NCBI RefSeq assembly: GCF_003946625.1
Contig: NZ_RHOR01000003.1
Coordinates: 112,813 to 176,812, forward strand
Length of the DNA: 64,000 nt
Direction: 5' to 3'
DNA from: Companilactobacillus kedongensis
GTDB lineage: Bacteria; Bacillota; Bacilli; Lactobacillales; Lactobacillaceae
In this document: positions 1-7,546 of the stretch, piece after piece
Numbering within the stretch: position 1 is the first letter of the stretch
Layout of the letters: every line of letters begins with the position of its first letter
The notes under the pieces: generated by a model
Told to the model about the DNA's origin: nothing
The model's database searches: none
The model's input: only the letters and a program-made list of their open reading frames with translations
Translations under genes and position numbers: made by a program

Positions 1-444
1 TGAATCCCCAACTTTAAACATAGTCATTCCGGAGAATTTCTTACCATCAATAACGATGTCATTTCTACCACGCATTTCAGCACCAGTGGCTCCCATGTCA
101 TGTAAAGCATCAATAATAGGTTGAGCGAAGAATTTGTAATCACCAAAGTGATCGTCGTTTCCAATAATAATATTTTCAAAAATCATATTTCCATAATCAT
201 GATAGACGGCACCACCACCAGAAGTACGTCTAACTAGTTGAATATTTTTCTCTTTTAAATAGGGAAAGTTTACTTCAGCATAGGCGTTTTGATTCACACC
301 GACGATAACCGAAGGATTGTTGATATACATAATTAAACCGTGACCCTTTAACTTCAGATCATTTACTAAATAGTTGTCTAATGATTGATTAACAATTGCA
401 TTGTAAACAGGTTTCTTATTCTTTGATGTATCAATAAAGAACAT
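1..444 (-). CDS. lplA: Lipoate-protein ligase A, N-terminal part (runs off the window)
   Basis: This enzyme activates lipoate with ATP and attaches it to E2 or GcvH lipoyl domains in the cytoplasm. The visible 148 codons start at the ATG read from 444 and have no stop before the window edge, so the gene continues to the left. Family hallmarks are the RRTSGGGAVYHD stretch (lipoyl-AMP binding loop) followed by the GNMIFENII strand and the GRNDIVIDGKKFSG segment that carries the catalytic lysine. An AGGGAGTG ribosome site precedes the ATG. It is divergent from the C69 dipeptidase gene. Only the N-terminal half can be judged. Confidence 0.9.
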   Translation of the reverse strand, partial: MFFIDTSKNKKPVYNAIVNQSLDNYLVNDLKLKGHGLIMYINNPSVIVGVNQNAYAEVNFPYLKEKNIQLVRRTSGGGAVYHDYGNMIFENIIIGNDDHFGDYKFFAQPIIDALHDMGATGAEMRGRNDIVIDGKKFSGMTMFKVGDS

Positions 445-575
445 CTAATCACACTCCCTTTAAAAATTATGACACGTTTCAATTGTAAGCCTTAACAAGT
501 TAAAAGAAAACGTGTTTTAATTTGATATAGATTCTGTTACCCTTAACTTGAAAACTGAATTGGAGGAAAGAAGAT

Positions 576-2003
576 ATGACTGATCGTTTGGAAGCATCTG
601 CATGCACGTCAATTTTAGTTGGCAAAAAGGCAAGTATGGATGGCTCTACCTTGATTGCAAGAAATGAAGATAGACATGCCGCAATTGAAGGTAAAAGGCT
701 TATTGCTCAACCTGCTGTTTCAGGTCGTGAGGAAACCTATGTTTCACCATATAATAAGTTAACAGTTCCATTACCAGAAAGCGGTTACAGATATATTTCT
801 ATGCCTAACTTAGATCAAACCGCAGGACCTAATGAGGAAAACGGTTTTAACGAGAAAAATGTTGGTGAAAGTGCTACTGAAAGTATTTTCGCTAACGAAC
901 ATGTATTGGCACTAGATCCGTTTATTAAAAACGGTTTAGCCGAAGATTCATTGTTAACATTGGTACTACCATTTATTGATTCAGCAAGAGATGGTGTTCG
1001 TTATTTGGGTGAATTGGTTAAGAAATACGGTTCAGCTGAAGGTAACGGAGTTCAATTTAATGATAAAGATGAAGTTTGGTACATGGAAATTGTAACTGGA
1101 CATCAATGGGTAGCCGTACGTATCCCTGATGATTGTTACGCCGTTACAGGTAACCAAACATCAATCCAAAATATTGATTTCAATGACACCAAGAACTATA
1201 TGTGGGCTGATGGCATTCAAGAATTTGTTAAAGACAACAATTTGAATCCTGATTTTGAAGGTTTCAATTTCCGTCGTATTTTTGGTACGGACACAGAATT
1301 TGACCGTCACTACAACACACCAAGAGTTTGGTATGCACAAAAATACTTCAATCCATCAATCGAACAAGATCCTGAATCATCAGACATGCCATTTATTCGT
1401 AAGGCAGAATTCAAGATCACACCAGAGGATATCCAATTTGTTTTAGGATCACATTACAATGAAACAAAATTTGATCCGCTAGGTACAGGCTGTGAAAAAG
1501 ACAAGCATATCTATCGTTCAATTTCTCTAGCACGTACAGCTCAATCACACGTATTACAAATGCGTGATTCAGACAAGAATGGTGCCGCAGCAGTTGAATG
1601 GGTCTCATTAGGTGTTCCATCATTCTGTCCATACGTACCAGTATTTGGTAATGTTACCGATATTGATTCATCATACACAGACGTTCCAGAAAAACTAGAT
1701 CTAAAGAGCGCCTATTGGATTTATGAAACATTAGCAATGTTAGTTGAATCACATTATAAAGAATTTATCCAAGATGATATCGACTACAGAAAAGAATTGT
1801 CAGAGTGGGCACATAGAAAGATCGATGAAGTCGATAAAAAAGCCGTTACAATGTCAGGTGACGAATTAACAAGTTACTTAACAGAACAAAATAAAGAAAT
1901 TGTAAAACACTACAACGATAAGACTAAAGAATTAATGGCAAGCCTTGTTACTAAGGGAACAGAGTTGTCTAAGTTACAATTTGTTGCCGGACAATGGCTT
2001 TAG
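576..2003 (+). CDS. pepD: C69 family dipeptidase
   Basis: This is an Ntn-hydrolase dipeptidase of 475 residues, the usual length for lactobacillar PepD. Cys10 in EASACTSILVGKKAS is the expected N-terminal nucleophile exposed by autoprocessing. The following GSTLIARNEDRH segment is the family signature. The ATG at 576 has a GGAGGAAAG site just upstream. It would release amino acids from dipeptides in the cytoplasm. The TAG stop is directly followed by repeat A1, with no spacer. The gene is transcribed alone, with an intrinsic terminator near 2200-2238. Confidence 0.92.
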   Translation: MTDRLEASACTSILVGKKASMDGSTLIARNEDRHAAIEGKRLIAQPAVSGREETYVSPYNKLTVPLPESGYRYISMPNLDQTAGPNEENGFNEKNVGESATESIFANEHVLALDPFIKNGLAEDSLLTLVLPFIDSARDGVRYLGELVKKYGSAEGNGVQFNDKDEVWYMEIVTGHQWVAVRIPDDCYAVTGNQTSIQNIDFNDTKNYMWADGIQEFVKDNNLNPDFEGFNFRRIFGTDTEFDRHYNTPRVWYAQKYFNPSIEQDPESSDMPFIRKAEFKITPEDIQFVLGSHYNETKFDPLGTGCEKDKHIYRSISLARTAQSHVLQMRDSDKNGAAAVEWVSLGVPSFCPYVPVFGNVTDIDSSYTDVPEKLDLKSAYWIYETLAMLVESHYKEFIQDDIDYRKELSEWAHRKIDEVDKKAVTMSGDELTSYLTEQNKEIVKHYNDKTKELMASLVTKGTELSKLQFVAGQWL

Positions 2004-2155
2004 AGCGTGTCAATTGGCTGGTTAGACCTTGAGCATTACCCAGGTTAAAGATAATGGCGATTTATGCCATTGTCTTTAACCGTAGTAAGCGCAGAGGTTT
2101 GCCAATTGTAAACGCGTTTAGTAAGCGCAGAAAGTTGCCTTGTGCAGCTCGTTTA
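2001..2155 (+). repeat. Family A structured repeat, copy A1 with a duplicated right arm
   Basis: It begins at the TAG stop of pepD (TAGAGCG). The outer arms CAATTGGC and GCCAATTG pair. The core has CTTGAGCATTACC and GTAGTAAGCGCAG around a hairpin GGTTAAAGATAATGGC / GCCATTGTCTTTAACC. The right-arm motif recurs once more (GTAAGCGCAGAAAGTTGCCT) and ends GCAGCTCGTTTA. Confidence 0.88.
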
Positions 2156-2447
2156 ATAAGAGCAAATCCAAATCTTTAAATCTAAAATCACCATAAATAA
2201 AGGGGAACATATCTGTATAAGATATGCTCCCTTATTTTGTGCAAATAATAGAACAAAAACAGTCAAGAATCATTGATATAAATATCTGTGATTTTTTTCA
2301 CACGTTCTGTTGTTTTCGGCTCAACCAAGCGGTAATATGACTAAGGAGTGGTAAATTCAAAGGCTATTTTGCGTGAACATATGTCTAATAAATTTATCTA
2401 AAATGGGGAAAATGATTTGCCAGAAATATGAAATAAGGGAGTAAATT
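2156..2447 (+). promoter_or_regulatory. Gap before sdaAB: two hairpins, possible leader
   Basis: A hairpin at about 2201-2232 (AGGGGAACATATCT with AGATATGCTCCCTT) ends transcription of the C69 gene. A second hairpin at 2268-2298 (AATCA, GATAT / ATATC, TGATT then seven T) stands 150 bp before the sdaAB start and looks like a second terminator or an attenuator in an sdaAB leader. No open reading frame of note or riboswitch I can name was seen. Confidence 0.45.
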
Positions 2448-3119
2448 ATGAAAGATTTACGTTTTAATAGTGTTTTTGACATTATAGGTCCTGTTATGGT
2501 CGGACCAAGCAGTTCGCATACAGCGGGTGCCGCTAGAATTGGTAAAGTGGTACGCAGTATTTTTGGCGAAGAGCCTGAAAAAATAACGATCGATCTGTAT
2601 GAGTCGTTTGCTAAAACTTACCGTGGTCATGGAACTGATGTGGCTATCGTCGGAGGTTTATTAGGCATGGAGCCTGACGATGAGCGATTGGCGGATTCCC
2701 TAAAAATTGCTTATGACAAAGGTATAAAAGTTGCCTTTGTTCCTAAGAGCGACAAGGTCGATCATCCTAATACAACTAAAATAACAATGGTCAAAGGTGA
2801 CCGTAAATTAACCGTTACAGGTGTTTCGATCGGTGGCGGTAATATTCAGATTTCTGAGATCAATGGTTTCAAGATCTCACTAAGTATGGGTACACCGACT
2901 TACATAACGATTCATCAAGACGTGGCTGGTATGATCGCCAAAGTAACAGATGTCTTTTCTAACCGTGATATCAATATCGGTACGATGACTGTTACCCGTG
3001 AATCTAAAGGTGAGAAAGCTATTATGATCATTGAAGTTGACGACCGCAAAGATCATGAAGAAATTTTGGAAAAATTAAAATCACTAAAAAATATGGACAA
3101 TGTTACGTTCTTTGAATAG
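2448..3119 (+). CDS. sdaAB: L-serine dehydratase, beta subunit
   Basis: This is the small subunit of the iron-sulfur L-serine ammonia-lyase (serine to pyruvate and ammonia). It has 223 residues. The N-terminal FDIIGPVMVGPSSSHTAGAARIGK motif is diagnostic of the serine dehydratase beta domain. The C-terminal part (about residues 148-222, VAGMIAKVTDVFSNRDINIG onward) is an ACT domain, probably a serine sensor. An AAGGGAG site precedes the ATG. It lies 11 bp before sdaAA, so the two are one operon. The serine biosynthesis genes serC-serA lie elsewhere in this window, so the cell can both make and degrade serine. Confidence 0.95.
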   Translation: MKDLRFNSVFDIIGPVMVGPSSSHTAGAARIGKVVRSIFGEEPEKITIDLYESFAKTYRGHGTDVAIVGGLLGMEPDDERLADSLKIAYDKGIKVAFVPKSDKVDHPNTTKITMVKGDRKLTVTGVSIGGGNIQISEINGFKISLSMGTPTYITIHQDVAGMIAKVTDVFSNRDINIGTMTVTRESKGEKAIMIIEVDDRKDHEEILEKLKSLKNMDNVTFFE

Positions 3120-3130
3120 GAGGATATATT

Positions 3131-3997
3131 ATGTTTTATACAGTTAAGGATTTAATTGAACAAAGTCATGACTATCCTTCAATCGCAGATCTGATGATCA
3201 CTGTTGAGGCTGAAAATACTGGTCGCAGTAAGGATAAGATCCGTTCTTTGATGGAGCGTAATCTTGAAGCCATGGAGCATTCTGTTAAACAAGGAATAGC
3301 TGGAGTTAAATCAGTTACCGGATTGACAGGCGGGGATGCCAAAAGAATGGACGCATATATTGATGACGGTGATTTCTTGAGTGGTAAACCGATTCTTGAA
3401 GCCGTGAGAAATGCTATTGCGGTCAATGAAGTTAATGCCAAAATGGGTTTGATCTGTGCAACGCCAACTGCTGGTAGTGCCGGAGTTTTGGCTGGAGTTT
3501 TGATGGCAGTTCGTGATCGTTTGAAGATGACCAGAGATGAACAAGTAGATTTCTTGTTTGTTGCCGGTGCATTTGGCCTTGCGATTGCCAATAATTCGTC
3601 GATTGCTGGAGCTGAAGGCGGTTGCCAAGCAGAAGTAGGATCAGCCAGTGCAATGGCTGCAGCAGCCTTAGTTTGCGCTAAAGGTGGTACTGCTGATCAA
3701 GCAGGATATGCTGTTGCAATAACTTTGCAAAATATGATGGGCTTGATTTGTGATCCAGTAGCTGGATTAGTTGAAGTTCCTTGTGTTAAAAGAAATGCCT
3801 TAGGATCATCTCAAGCAATGATTTCTGCCGATATGGCTTTGGCTGGAATTAAGAATGTTATTCCAGTCGATGAAGTTGTAGAAGCAATGCATCGAGTTGG
3901 ACAACAGATGCCATCGATCTTCAAAGAAACTGCTGAAGGTGGTTTAGCAACTACGCCAACTGCCTTGAAATTGAAGAAAGAAATTTTTGGAGATTAA
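3131..3997 (+). CDS. sdaAA: L-serine dehydratase, alpha subunit
   Basis: This is the catalytic subunit, 288 residues. The cysteines that ligate the [4Fe-4S] cluster appear in the expected blocks: LICATPTAGSAG, EGGCQAEVGSA and the LICDPVAGLVEVPCVKRN segment. A GGAGGATAT site sits in the short gap after sdaAB. It forms the enzyme with sdaAB and feeds pyruvate from serine. A strong intrinsic terminator follows at 4016-4056. Nothing is unusual about length or key residues. Confidence 0.95.
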   Translation: MFYTVKDLIEQSHDYPSIADLMITVEAENTGRSKDKIRSLMERNLEAMEHSVKQGIAGVKSVTGLTGGDAKRMDAYIDDGDFLSGKPILEAVRNAIAVNEVNAKMGLICATPTAGSAGVLAGVLMAVRDRLKMTRDEQVDFLFVAGAFGLAIANNSSIAGAEGGCQAEVGSASAMAAAALVCAKGGTADQAGYAVAITLQNMMGLICDPVAGLVEVPCVKRNALGSSQAMISADMALAGIKNVIPVDEVVEAMHRVGQQMPSIFKETAEGGLATTPTALKLKKEIFGD

Positions 3998-4240
3998 TAA
4001 TAGATAATTTAACTAGGAATATGCCGAAAAATATAAATCGGTATATTCCTTTTTTTATTCCATGATAATTTATCATTTAAGCTTGTCGTACCAGCATATA
4101 TAGGAAGAAAAACACTTTACAAATATCTTTCGTGAAATTTTTCATAAGTTCTTTTATAACTCTTGTGACATTTTGAGGTCTATAATGAATATTGGAGAAG
4201 TCCCGAGTAGGGCTCAAAATCAATGAAAGGTAGCGAAGGT
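3998..4240 (+). other. Gap before the ClbS-like gene
   Basis: Apart from the sdaAA terminator this holds an AT-rich stretch with TATAAT at 4181-4186, a likely -10 element. A clear -35 element at the right distance is not seen. No RNA gene was recognised. Confidence 0.3.
4016..4056 (+). terminator. Intrinsic terminator of sdaAB-sdaAA
   Basis: The arms GGAATATGCCGA and TCGGTATATTCC form a 12-bp hairpin followed by a T-rich tail. It lies right after the sdaAA stop. Confidence 0.85.
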
Positions 4241-4762
4241 ATGCGGGGATATAAAAATTCAGAAGAATTAATTGACCAAATAAAAGAGAGTTATCATAAA
4301 TTCATTGATGAATATCAGGGTATTACAGATGGTGTTGCAGATGACAGAATAGAACAAGTTGAGAAGACACCACGAGAAATGCTCTCTTATCAAGTCGGGT
4401 GGATTAACATGATTCTTTCTTGGGAAAAGATGGAAGAAGGCGGTGGAGAGATCACAACTCCAACACCTGGATATAAGTGGGATCAAATGCGTGAGTTGTA
4501 TCATGACTTCAACGTAAAGTATGGTTCTGATGGTTTGAATAATGAGGAAGAAGAACTCAAAAAGGTCGTTACAGAATTGATTGCTTGGGTAGATCACATG
4601 TCTGCAGACGAGTTGTTCAAACCAGGTGAAAGAAAGTGGGCTACAACTAAAGCAATGTGGCCAGTAGCAAAATGGATCAGGATCAATACTATTTCACCAT
4701 TTACTAACTATAGTCGTCAGGTTAGAAAGTGGAAGAATTATAATTTAAGACAAAGAGCATAG
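4241..4762 (+). CDS. ClbS/DfsB family four-helix protein
   Basis: This is a member of the DUF1706 (ClbS/DfsB) family of roughly 170 residues. Marks are the N-terminal KNSEELIDQIKESYHKF helix, TPREMLSYQVGWINMILSWE, and the C-terminal PGERKWATTKAMWPVAKWIRINT and PFTNYSRQVRKWKK-like end. Named members include the colibactin self-protection protein ClbS, but most members have no assigned role and none is claimed here. I place the start at MRGYKNSEE because family members begin with this helix; an in-frame ATG lies 18 bp upstream at 4223. A TATAAT at 4181-4186 may be its -10 box. Repeat B1 follows closely. Confidence 0.8.
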   Translation: MRGYKNSEELIDQIKESYHKFIDEYQGITDGVADDRIEQVEKTPREMLSYQVGWINMILSWEKMEEGGGEITTPTPGYKWDQMRELYHDFNVKYGSDGLNNEEEELKKVVTELIAWVDHMSADELFKPGERKWATTKAMWPVAKWIRINTISPFTNYSRQVRKWKNYNLRQRA

Positions 4763-4775
4763 TGTTTGTGTTTCC

Positions 4776-4937
4776 GGTATCGAAGGATTCGACCTGTGGT
4801 AGGACCGTCTTCAGCCAAGGTCTGAAGACTCGATTTTGAACTTTGCACAGTACGCAAATTTCAAAATACGTCCATTCTGTAAGAACGACTTCGTCGTCCT
4901 AACAGAATTATCACCACTGGTCGCATCCTTCGATACC
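4776..4937 (+). repeat. Family B structured repeat, copy B1 (plus orientation)
   Basis: The outer arms GGTATCGAAGGAT and ATCCTTCGATACC are perfectly complementary. Inside are three hairpins in the order shared by all copies: P4 (GTCTTCAG / CTGAAGAC around CCAAGGT), P3 (GATTTTGAA / TTCAAAATA-like) and P2 (TTCTGTAAGAACGAC / GTCGTCCTAACAGAA). This copy is somewhat diverged in P3. It lies 13 bp after the ClbS-like stop and faces copy B2 across a terminator. Confidence 0.9.
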
Positions 4938-4965
4938 TCTTTGTTTATACGTATACAAATTAATA

Positions 4966-5011
4966 TCTCCACAGTAATCGGATTTTATCTGAATGCTGTG
5001 GAGATTTTTTT
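4966..5011 (+). terminator. Intrinsic terminator between B1 and B2
   Basis: CTCCACAG pairs with CTGTGGAG, followed by seven T. It sits in the centre of the inward-facing repeat pair B1/B2, between two convergent genes. Confidence 0.8.
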
Positions 5012-5036
5012 ATTTTAAAATATAAAATGATATCTA

Positions 5037-5208
5037 GCCAAAGGATGAGAGTAATGGAACCAGTTGTGCAAGTGGAGTAGAACGGTGTAACCGTTCGTAC
5101 TCCACCGACGATTCTGAGATTTGCGTAAGCAAAGCTCAAAATCGAGCCGAGAGACCGAGGCTCTCGGCGTTCGCATAACAGGTGGAATTACTCCCATCCT
5201 TTAGCGGC
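5037..5208 (-). repeat. Family B structured repeat, copy B2 (minus orientation)
   Basis: The outer arms are GCCAAAGGATGAGAGTAAT and ATTACTCCCATCCTTTAGC. On the written strand the order is P1, P2 (GTGGAGTAGAACGG / CCGTTCGTACTCCAC), P3 (CGATTCTGAGATTTGC, loop GTAA, GCAAAGCTCAAAATCG), P4 (GCCGAGAG / CTCTCGGC). P3 is capped by a GTAA (GNRA-type) loop on this strand. It lies 41 bp beyond the stop of the permease on the minus strand. Confidence 0.92.
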
Positions 5209-5249
5209 ACATAAAAAGCCACCAAACAAAAAAGTTTGATGGCATATAC

Positions 5250-6359
5250 TTATTGGAATAGGTCGATCATAAAGTAACCGATCGTTCCGATGATTATTAG
5301 CATTGTAAAGTTAATGATTGAGAATGCAAGTAAATACTTGCCAGGATTCTTTTTAAAGAAGAATTTGTATTGCTTAAAAGCCAATAAGTTAGCTAATGAT
5401 GCAACAACAGTTCCCAGACCACCAATATTTGTACCTAAGAAGATAGCATGAACATAAGTAGAAAACTTGGAAACTAAGATAGTGGTTGGAACGTTACTGA
5501 TAAATTGGCTGGTGATGATCGAAGTTAGGTAAGCACTTGTTCTTGTTTGAATGAAACCTGACAAGTGACTTACGATCTGCGGATCACGATTAATATTTCC
5601 CACCGCGATGAAGAAGCACATGAAAATCAACACGATGGAGTAATCAACCGACTTTAAAATATTCGGATTTATAAAAACTACTAGCAAAAGAGCCGCAACC
5701 AGTGATCCCCACATAGGGATAACTGAGAAAATTCCTAGGAAAATGATAACTGTAACGAAGGCTGAAAGAGCCAAACTAGGAATATTCAATTCAACTGCAG
5801 TCAATTGTGACAACTCGATTTTATCCTTTGGAAAGAAGCGAGTTATTGCAAAAATTGCTAGAAAGTTGACGATAGTTATTGGCGCTGACATAACGAAGAA
5901 CTGCATGATCCCTAAATTATAGTGAGTCAATAAGAACAAGTTATGTGTATTACCAAAGGGAGTAAATATACTTCCTAGGTTAGCTGCCATAGCTATAATT
6001 ATGACTGGATAAATCGGATTTATCTTTATGTGCTTAGATAGTTCATAGAATAATGGTACTAATGTCAAAATAGTAACATCGTTTGTTAAGAACATAGCTC
6101 CGAAGAATGCCAGTGATGCTAAAGTTAGCATCATTTGTTGTGTGGTCTTAGCTTTGTTAGTTAAGTAAGCCGCATAATATTTCAAGAAATCCAGATAATC
6201 ATAAATTTGAATGATTATCATCATTGAAAGTAAAGACGCAATCGTCTTCCAATTTATATCCATTAGTCGCGGCGGACTGATGAAAATTGAGGTAAGGATC
6301 GCCGCAGTACCGGCGATCCACAGCACCTTATCTGAAAATACTCGTTTCAAAACTGACAT
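5250..6359 (-). CDS. SLC13/ArsB-NhaD type anion permease
   Basis: This is a 369-residue polytopic membrane protein of the ion transporter superfamily. The segments FLTNDVTILTLVPLFYE and MAANLGSIFTPFGNTHNLFL match the paired re-entrant motifs of the ArsB/NhaD/SLC13 fold. About ten hydrophobic helices are seen. The substrate (dicarboxylate, arsenite, other anion) cannot be read from sequence. The ATG read from 6359 has an AGGGGAAACG site. It is convergent with the ClbS-like gene and stands alone. Confidence 0.8.
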   Translation of the reverse strand: MSVLKRVFSDKVLWIAGTAAILTSIFISPPRLMDINWKTIASLLSMMIIIQIYDYLDFLKYYAAYLTNKAKTTQQMMLTLASLAFFGAMFLTNDVTILTLVPLFYELSKHIKINPIYPVIIIAMAANLGSIFTPFGNTHNLFLLTHYNLGIMQFFVMSAPITIVNFLAIFAITRFFPKDKIELSQLTAVELNIPSLALSAFVTVIIFLGIFSVIPMWGSLVAALLLVVFINPNILKSVDYSIVLIFMCFFIAVGNINRDPQIVSHLSGFIQTRTSAYLTSIITSQFISNVPTTILVSKFSTYVHAIFLGTNIGGLGTVVASLANLLAFKQYKFFFKKNPGKYLLAFSIINFTMLIIIGTIGYFMIDLFQ

Positions 6360-6549
6360 TAACGTTTCCCCTAATAAAAGAAATACCTCTAACTAGTATA
6401 AAGAATATTTGTTGTTTGAAAAAGGTAAATATGTAACTTTTTAATATTTTACCGTTTAAATCTTAAATTTTAAGAAAATATTGCCTATTAAAAACCTTAT
6501 TCATTGTAACTTAGTTATACTAGATAGCAATAACAAGGAGGTAGATAAA

Positions 6550-6702
6550 ATGTATCTATTATTAATATTCTTAACGTTTATTGTCGGAATTGCCATTGCC
6601 ACAGTATCATTTAAAGCTAAGAAAGAATCATTATATTACCTTCTCCTATCAACAGGGACTATGATGTTCTTTTTAGGAATTTATATGGTGATCCCGCAAT
6701 AA
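6550..6702 (+). CDS. Small two-helix membrane protein
   Basis: This is a 50-residue peptide starting MYLLLIFLTFIVGIAIA after an AAGGAGG site with good spacing; upstream in-frame codons lack a ribosome site. It has two hydrophobic helices separated by a basic KAKKES turn. The family was not recognised. It lies 64 bp before another small membrane protein, but each seems to have its own promoter. Confidence 0.65.
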   Translation: MYLLLIFLTFIVGIAIATVSFKAKKESLYYLLLSTGTMMFFLGIYMVIPQ

Positions 6703-6766
6703 AAGTAGTGCGCTTTTAGACTCATCTTGGTATAATTCTCTTAATTTAAATGTGGGGGAAACGCCT

Positions 6767-6967
6767 ATGATGAAAATACGCATAGCGCTTTTAATTTTAG
6801 TATCAATGCTCATAACAATTACTGAAATGACAATTAATCCGATGTTCTACTTGGGAAGGATCTTCTTGGTATTTTCAGTAGCAGTCGCAGTTCTTGCAGG
6901 ATTTAATTTTATAAAAGCAAATTGGCAAATGACTAATGAAGATGATGATTTACCTGATCCAGAATAG
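6767..6967 (+). CDS. Small membrane protein with acidic tail
   Basis: This is a 66-residue protein starting MMKIRIALLILVSMLI, with a GGGGGAA site 8 bp before the first ATG. It has two hydrophobic helices, then an acidic C-terminus ending DDDLPDPE. The extended -10 element TGGTATAAT at 6728-6736 marks a likely promoter. The function is unknown. A terminator follows at 6976-7010. Confidence 0.65.
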   Translation: MMKIRIALLILVSMLITITEMTINPMFYLGRIFLVFSVAVAVLAGFNFIKANWQMTNEDDDLPDPE

Positions 6968-6975
6968 AATGAATA

Positions 6976-7010
6976 AACCACGTGTTTGCGTATGCAGATG
7001 CGTGGTTTTT
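6976..7010 (+). terminator. Intrinsic terminator
   Basis: AACCACG pairs with CGTGGTT and is followed by T residues. It ends the small membrane protein gene upstream of ydbS. Confidence 0.7.
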
Positions 7011-7060
7011 AGTAGTATTTAGGTAGTATGATGATTTCAAAATTATTTAAGGGGAGCAAT

Positions 7061-7546
7061 ATGGATAAAATTGAGAAATTACCCAAAGATATAAAAACAA
7101 TTTGGCGCATAAATGTATTTATAGATTTTCTTCTTTTTTTAATTGTTTTATCGGCATTAGTTATCATTGCAGTTTTTCTTCCTGAAGAGGGGCAGCACCT
7201 TGTTGAAATAGGTCAGATGATTGTAGGTATTGTGGCAATCGTCGTGTTGGCTGGAGAACTTATATTGATACCTTATCGCTGGAATTTTTGGACGTATTAT
7301 ATTGATGAACGACAAGTTGAACTACATAAAGGATTCTTTTTTAGAAAACAAATAATTATTCCGATTGCTAGGGTCCAGAATGTGACCTTGAAGCAAGGAC
7401 CGATTTTACGGATCAAGGATCTACAAAAGGTGATCGTAGTGACTGCCGCCGGTAAAAGCGAGATCGAAGGTATTAAAGCATCTCAAGCTGAAACATTAAA
7501 GGAACTACTGATGAAGCTGGCTCAGGAGGCAAAAAATGATGTCTAA
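7061..7546 (+). CDS. ydbS: YdbS-like PH-domain membrane protein
   Basis: This is a 161-residue protein with two N-terminal membrane helices (about residues 15-65) and a bacterial PH (bPH2) domain containing WTYYIDERQVELHKGFFFRKQIIIPIARVQNVTLKQGP. The start is placed at MDKIEKLPKD because GGGGAGC precedes it; an upstream ATG at 7028 has no such site. It overlaps the larger PH-domain gene by 11 bp, the same arrangement as ydbS-ydbT in Bacillus, where the pair is a membrane complex linked to resistance to antimicrobial compounds. Confidence 0.85.
   Translation: MDKIEKLPKDIKTIWRINVFIDFLLFLIVLSALVIIAVFLPEEGQHLVEIGQMIVGIVAIVVLAGELILIPYRWNFWTYYIDERQVELHKGFFFRKQIIIPIARVQNVTLKQGPILRIKDLQKVIVVTAAGKSEIEGIKASQAETLKELLMKLAQEAKNDV

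Noticed and set aside
3172..3653. Long minus-strand frames over sdaAA
   Set aside because: Shadows of the conserved sdaAA gene, with no ribosome site.
4836..5018. Short open frames inside family B repeats (also near 5015-5197, 13949-14131, 31115-31327, 48098-48301)
   Set aside because: They follow the repeat structure, lack ribosome sites and are not conserved as protein between copies.
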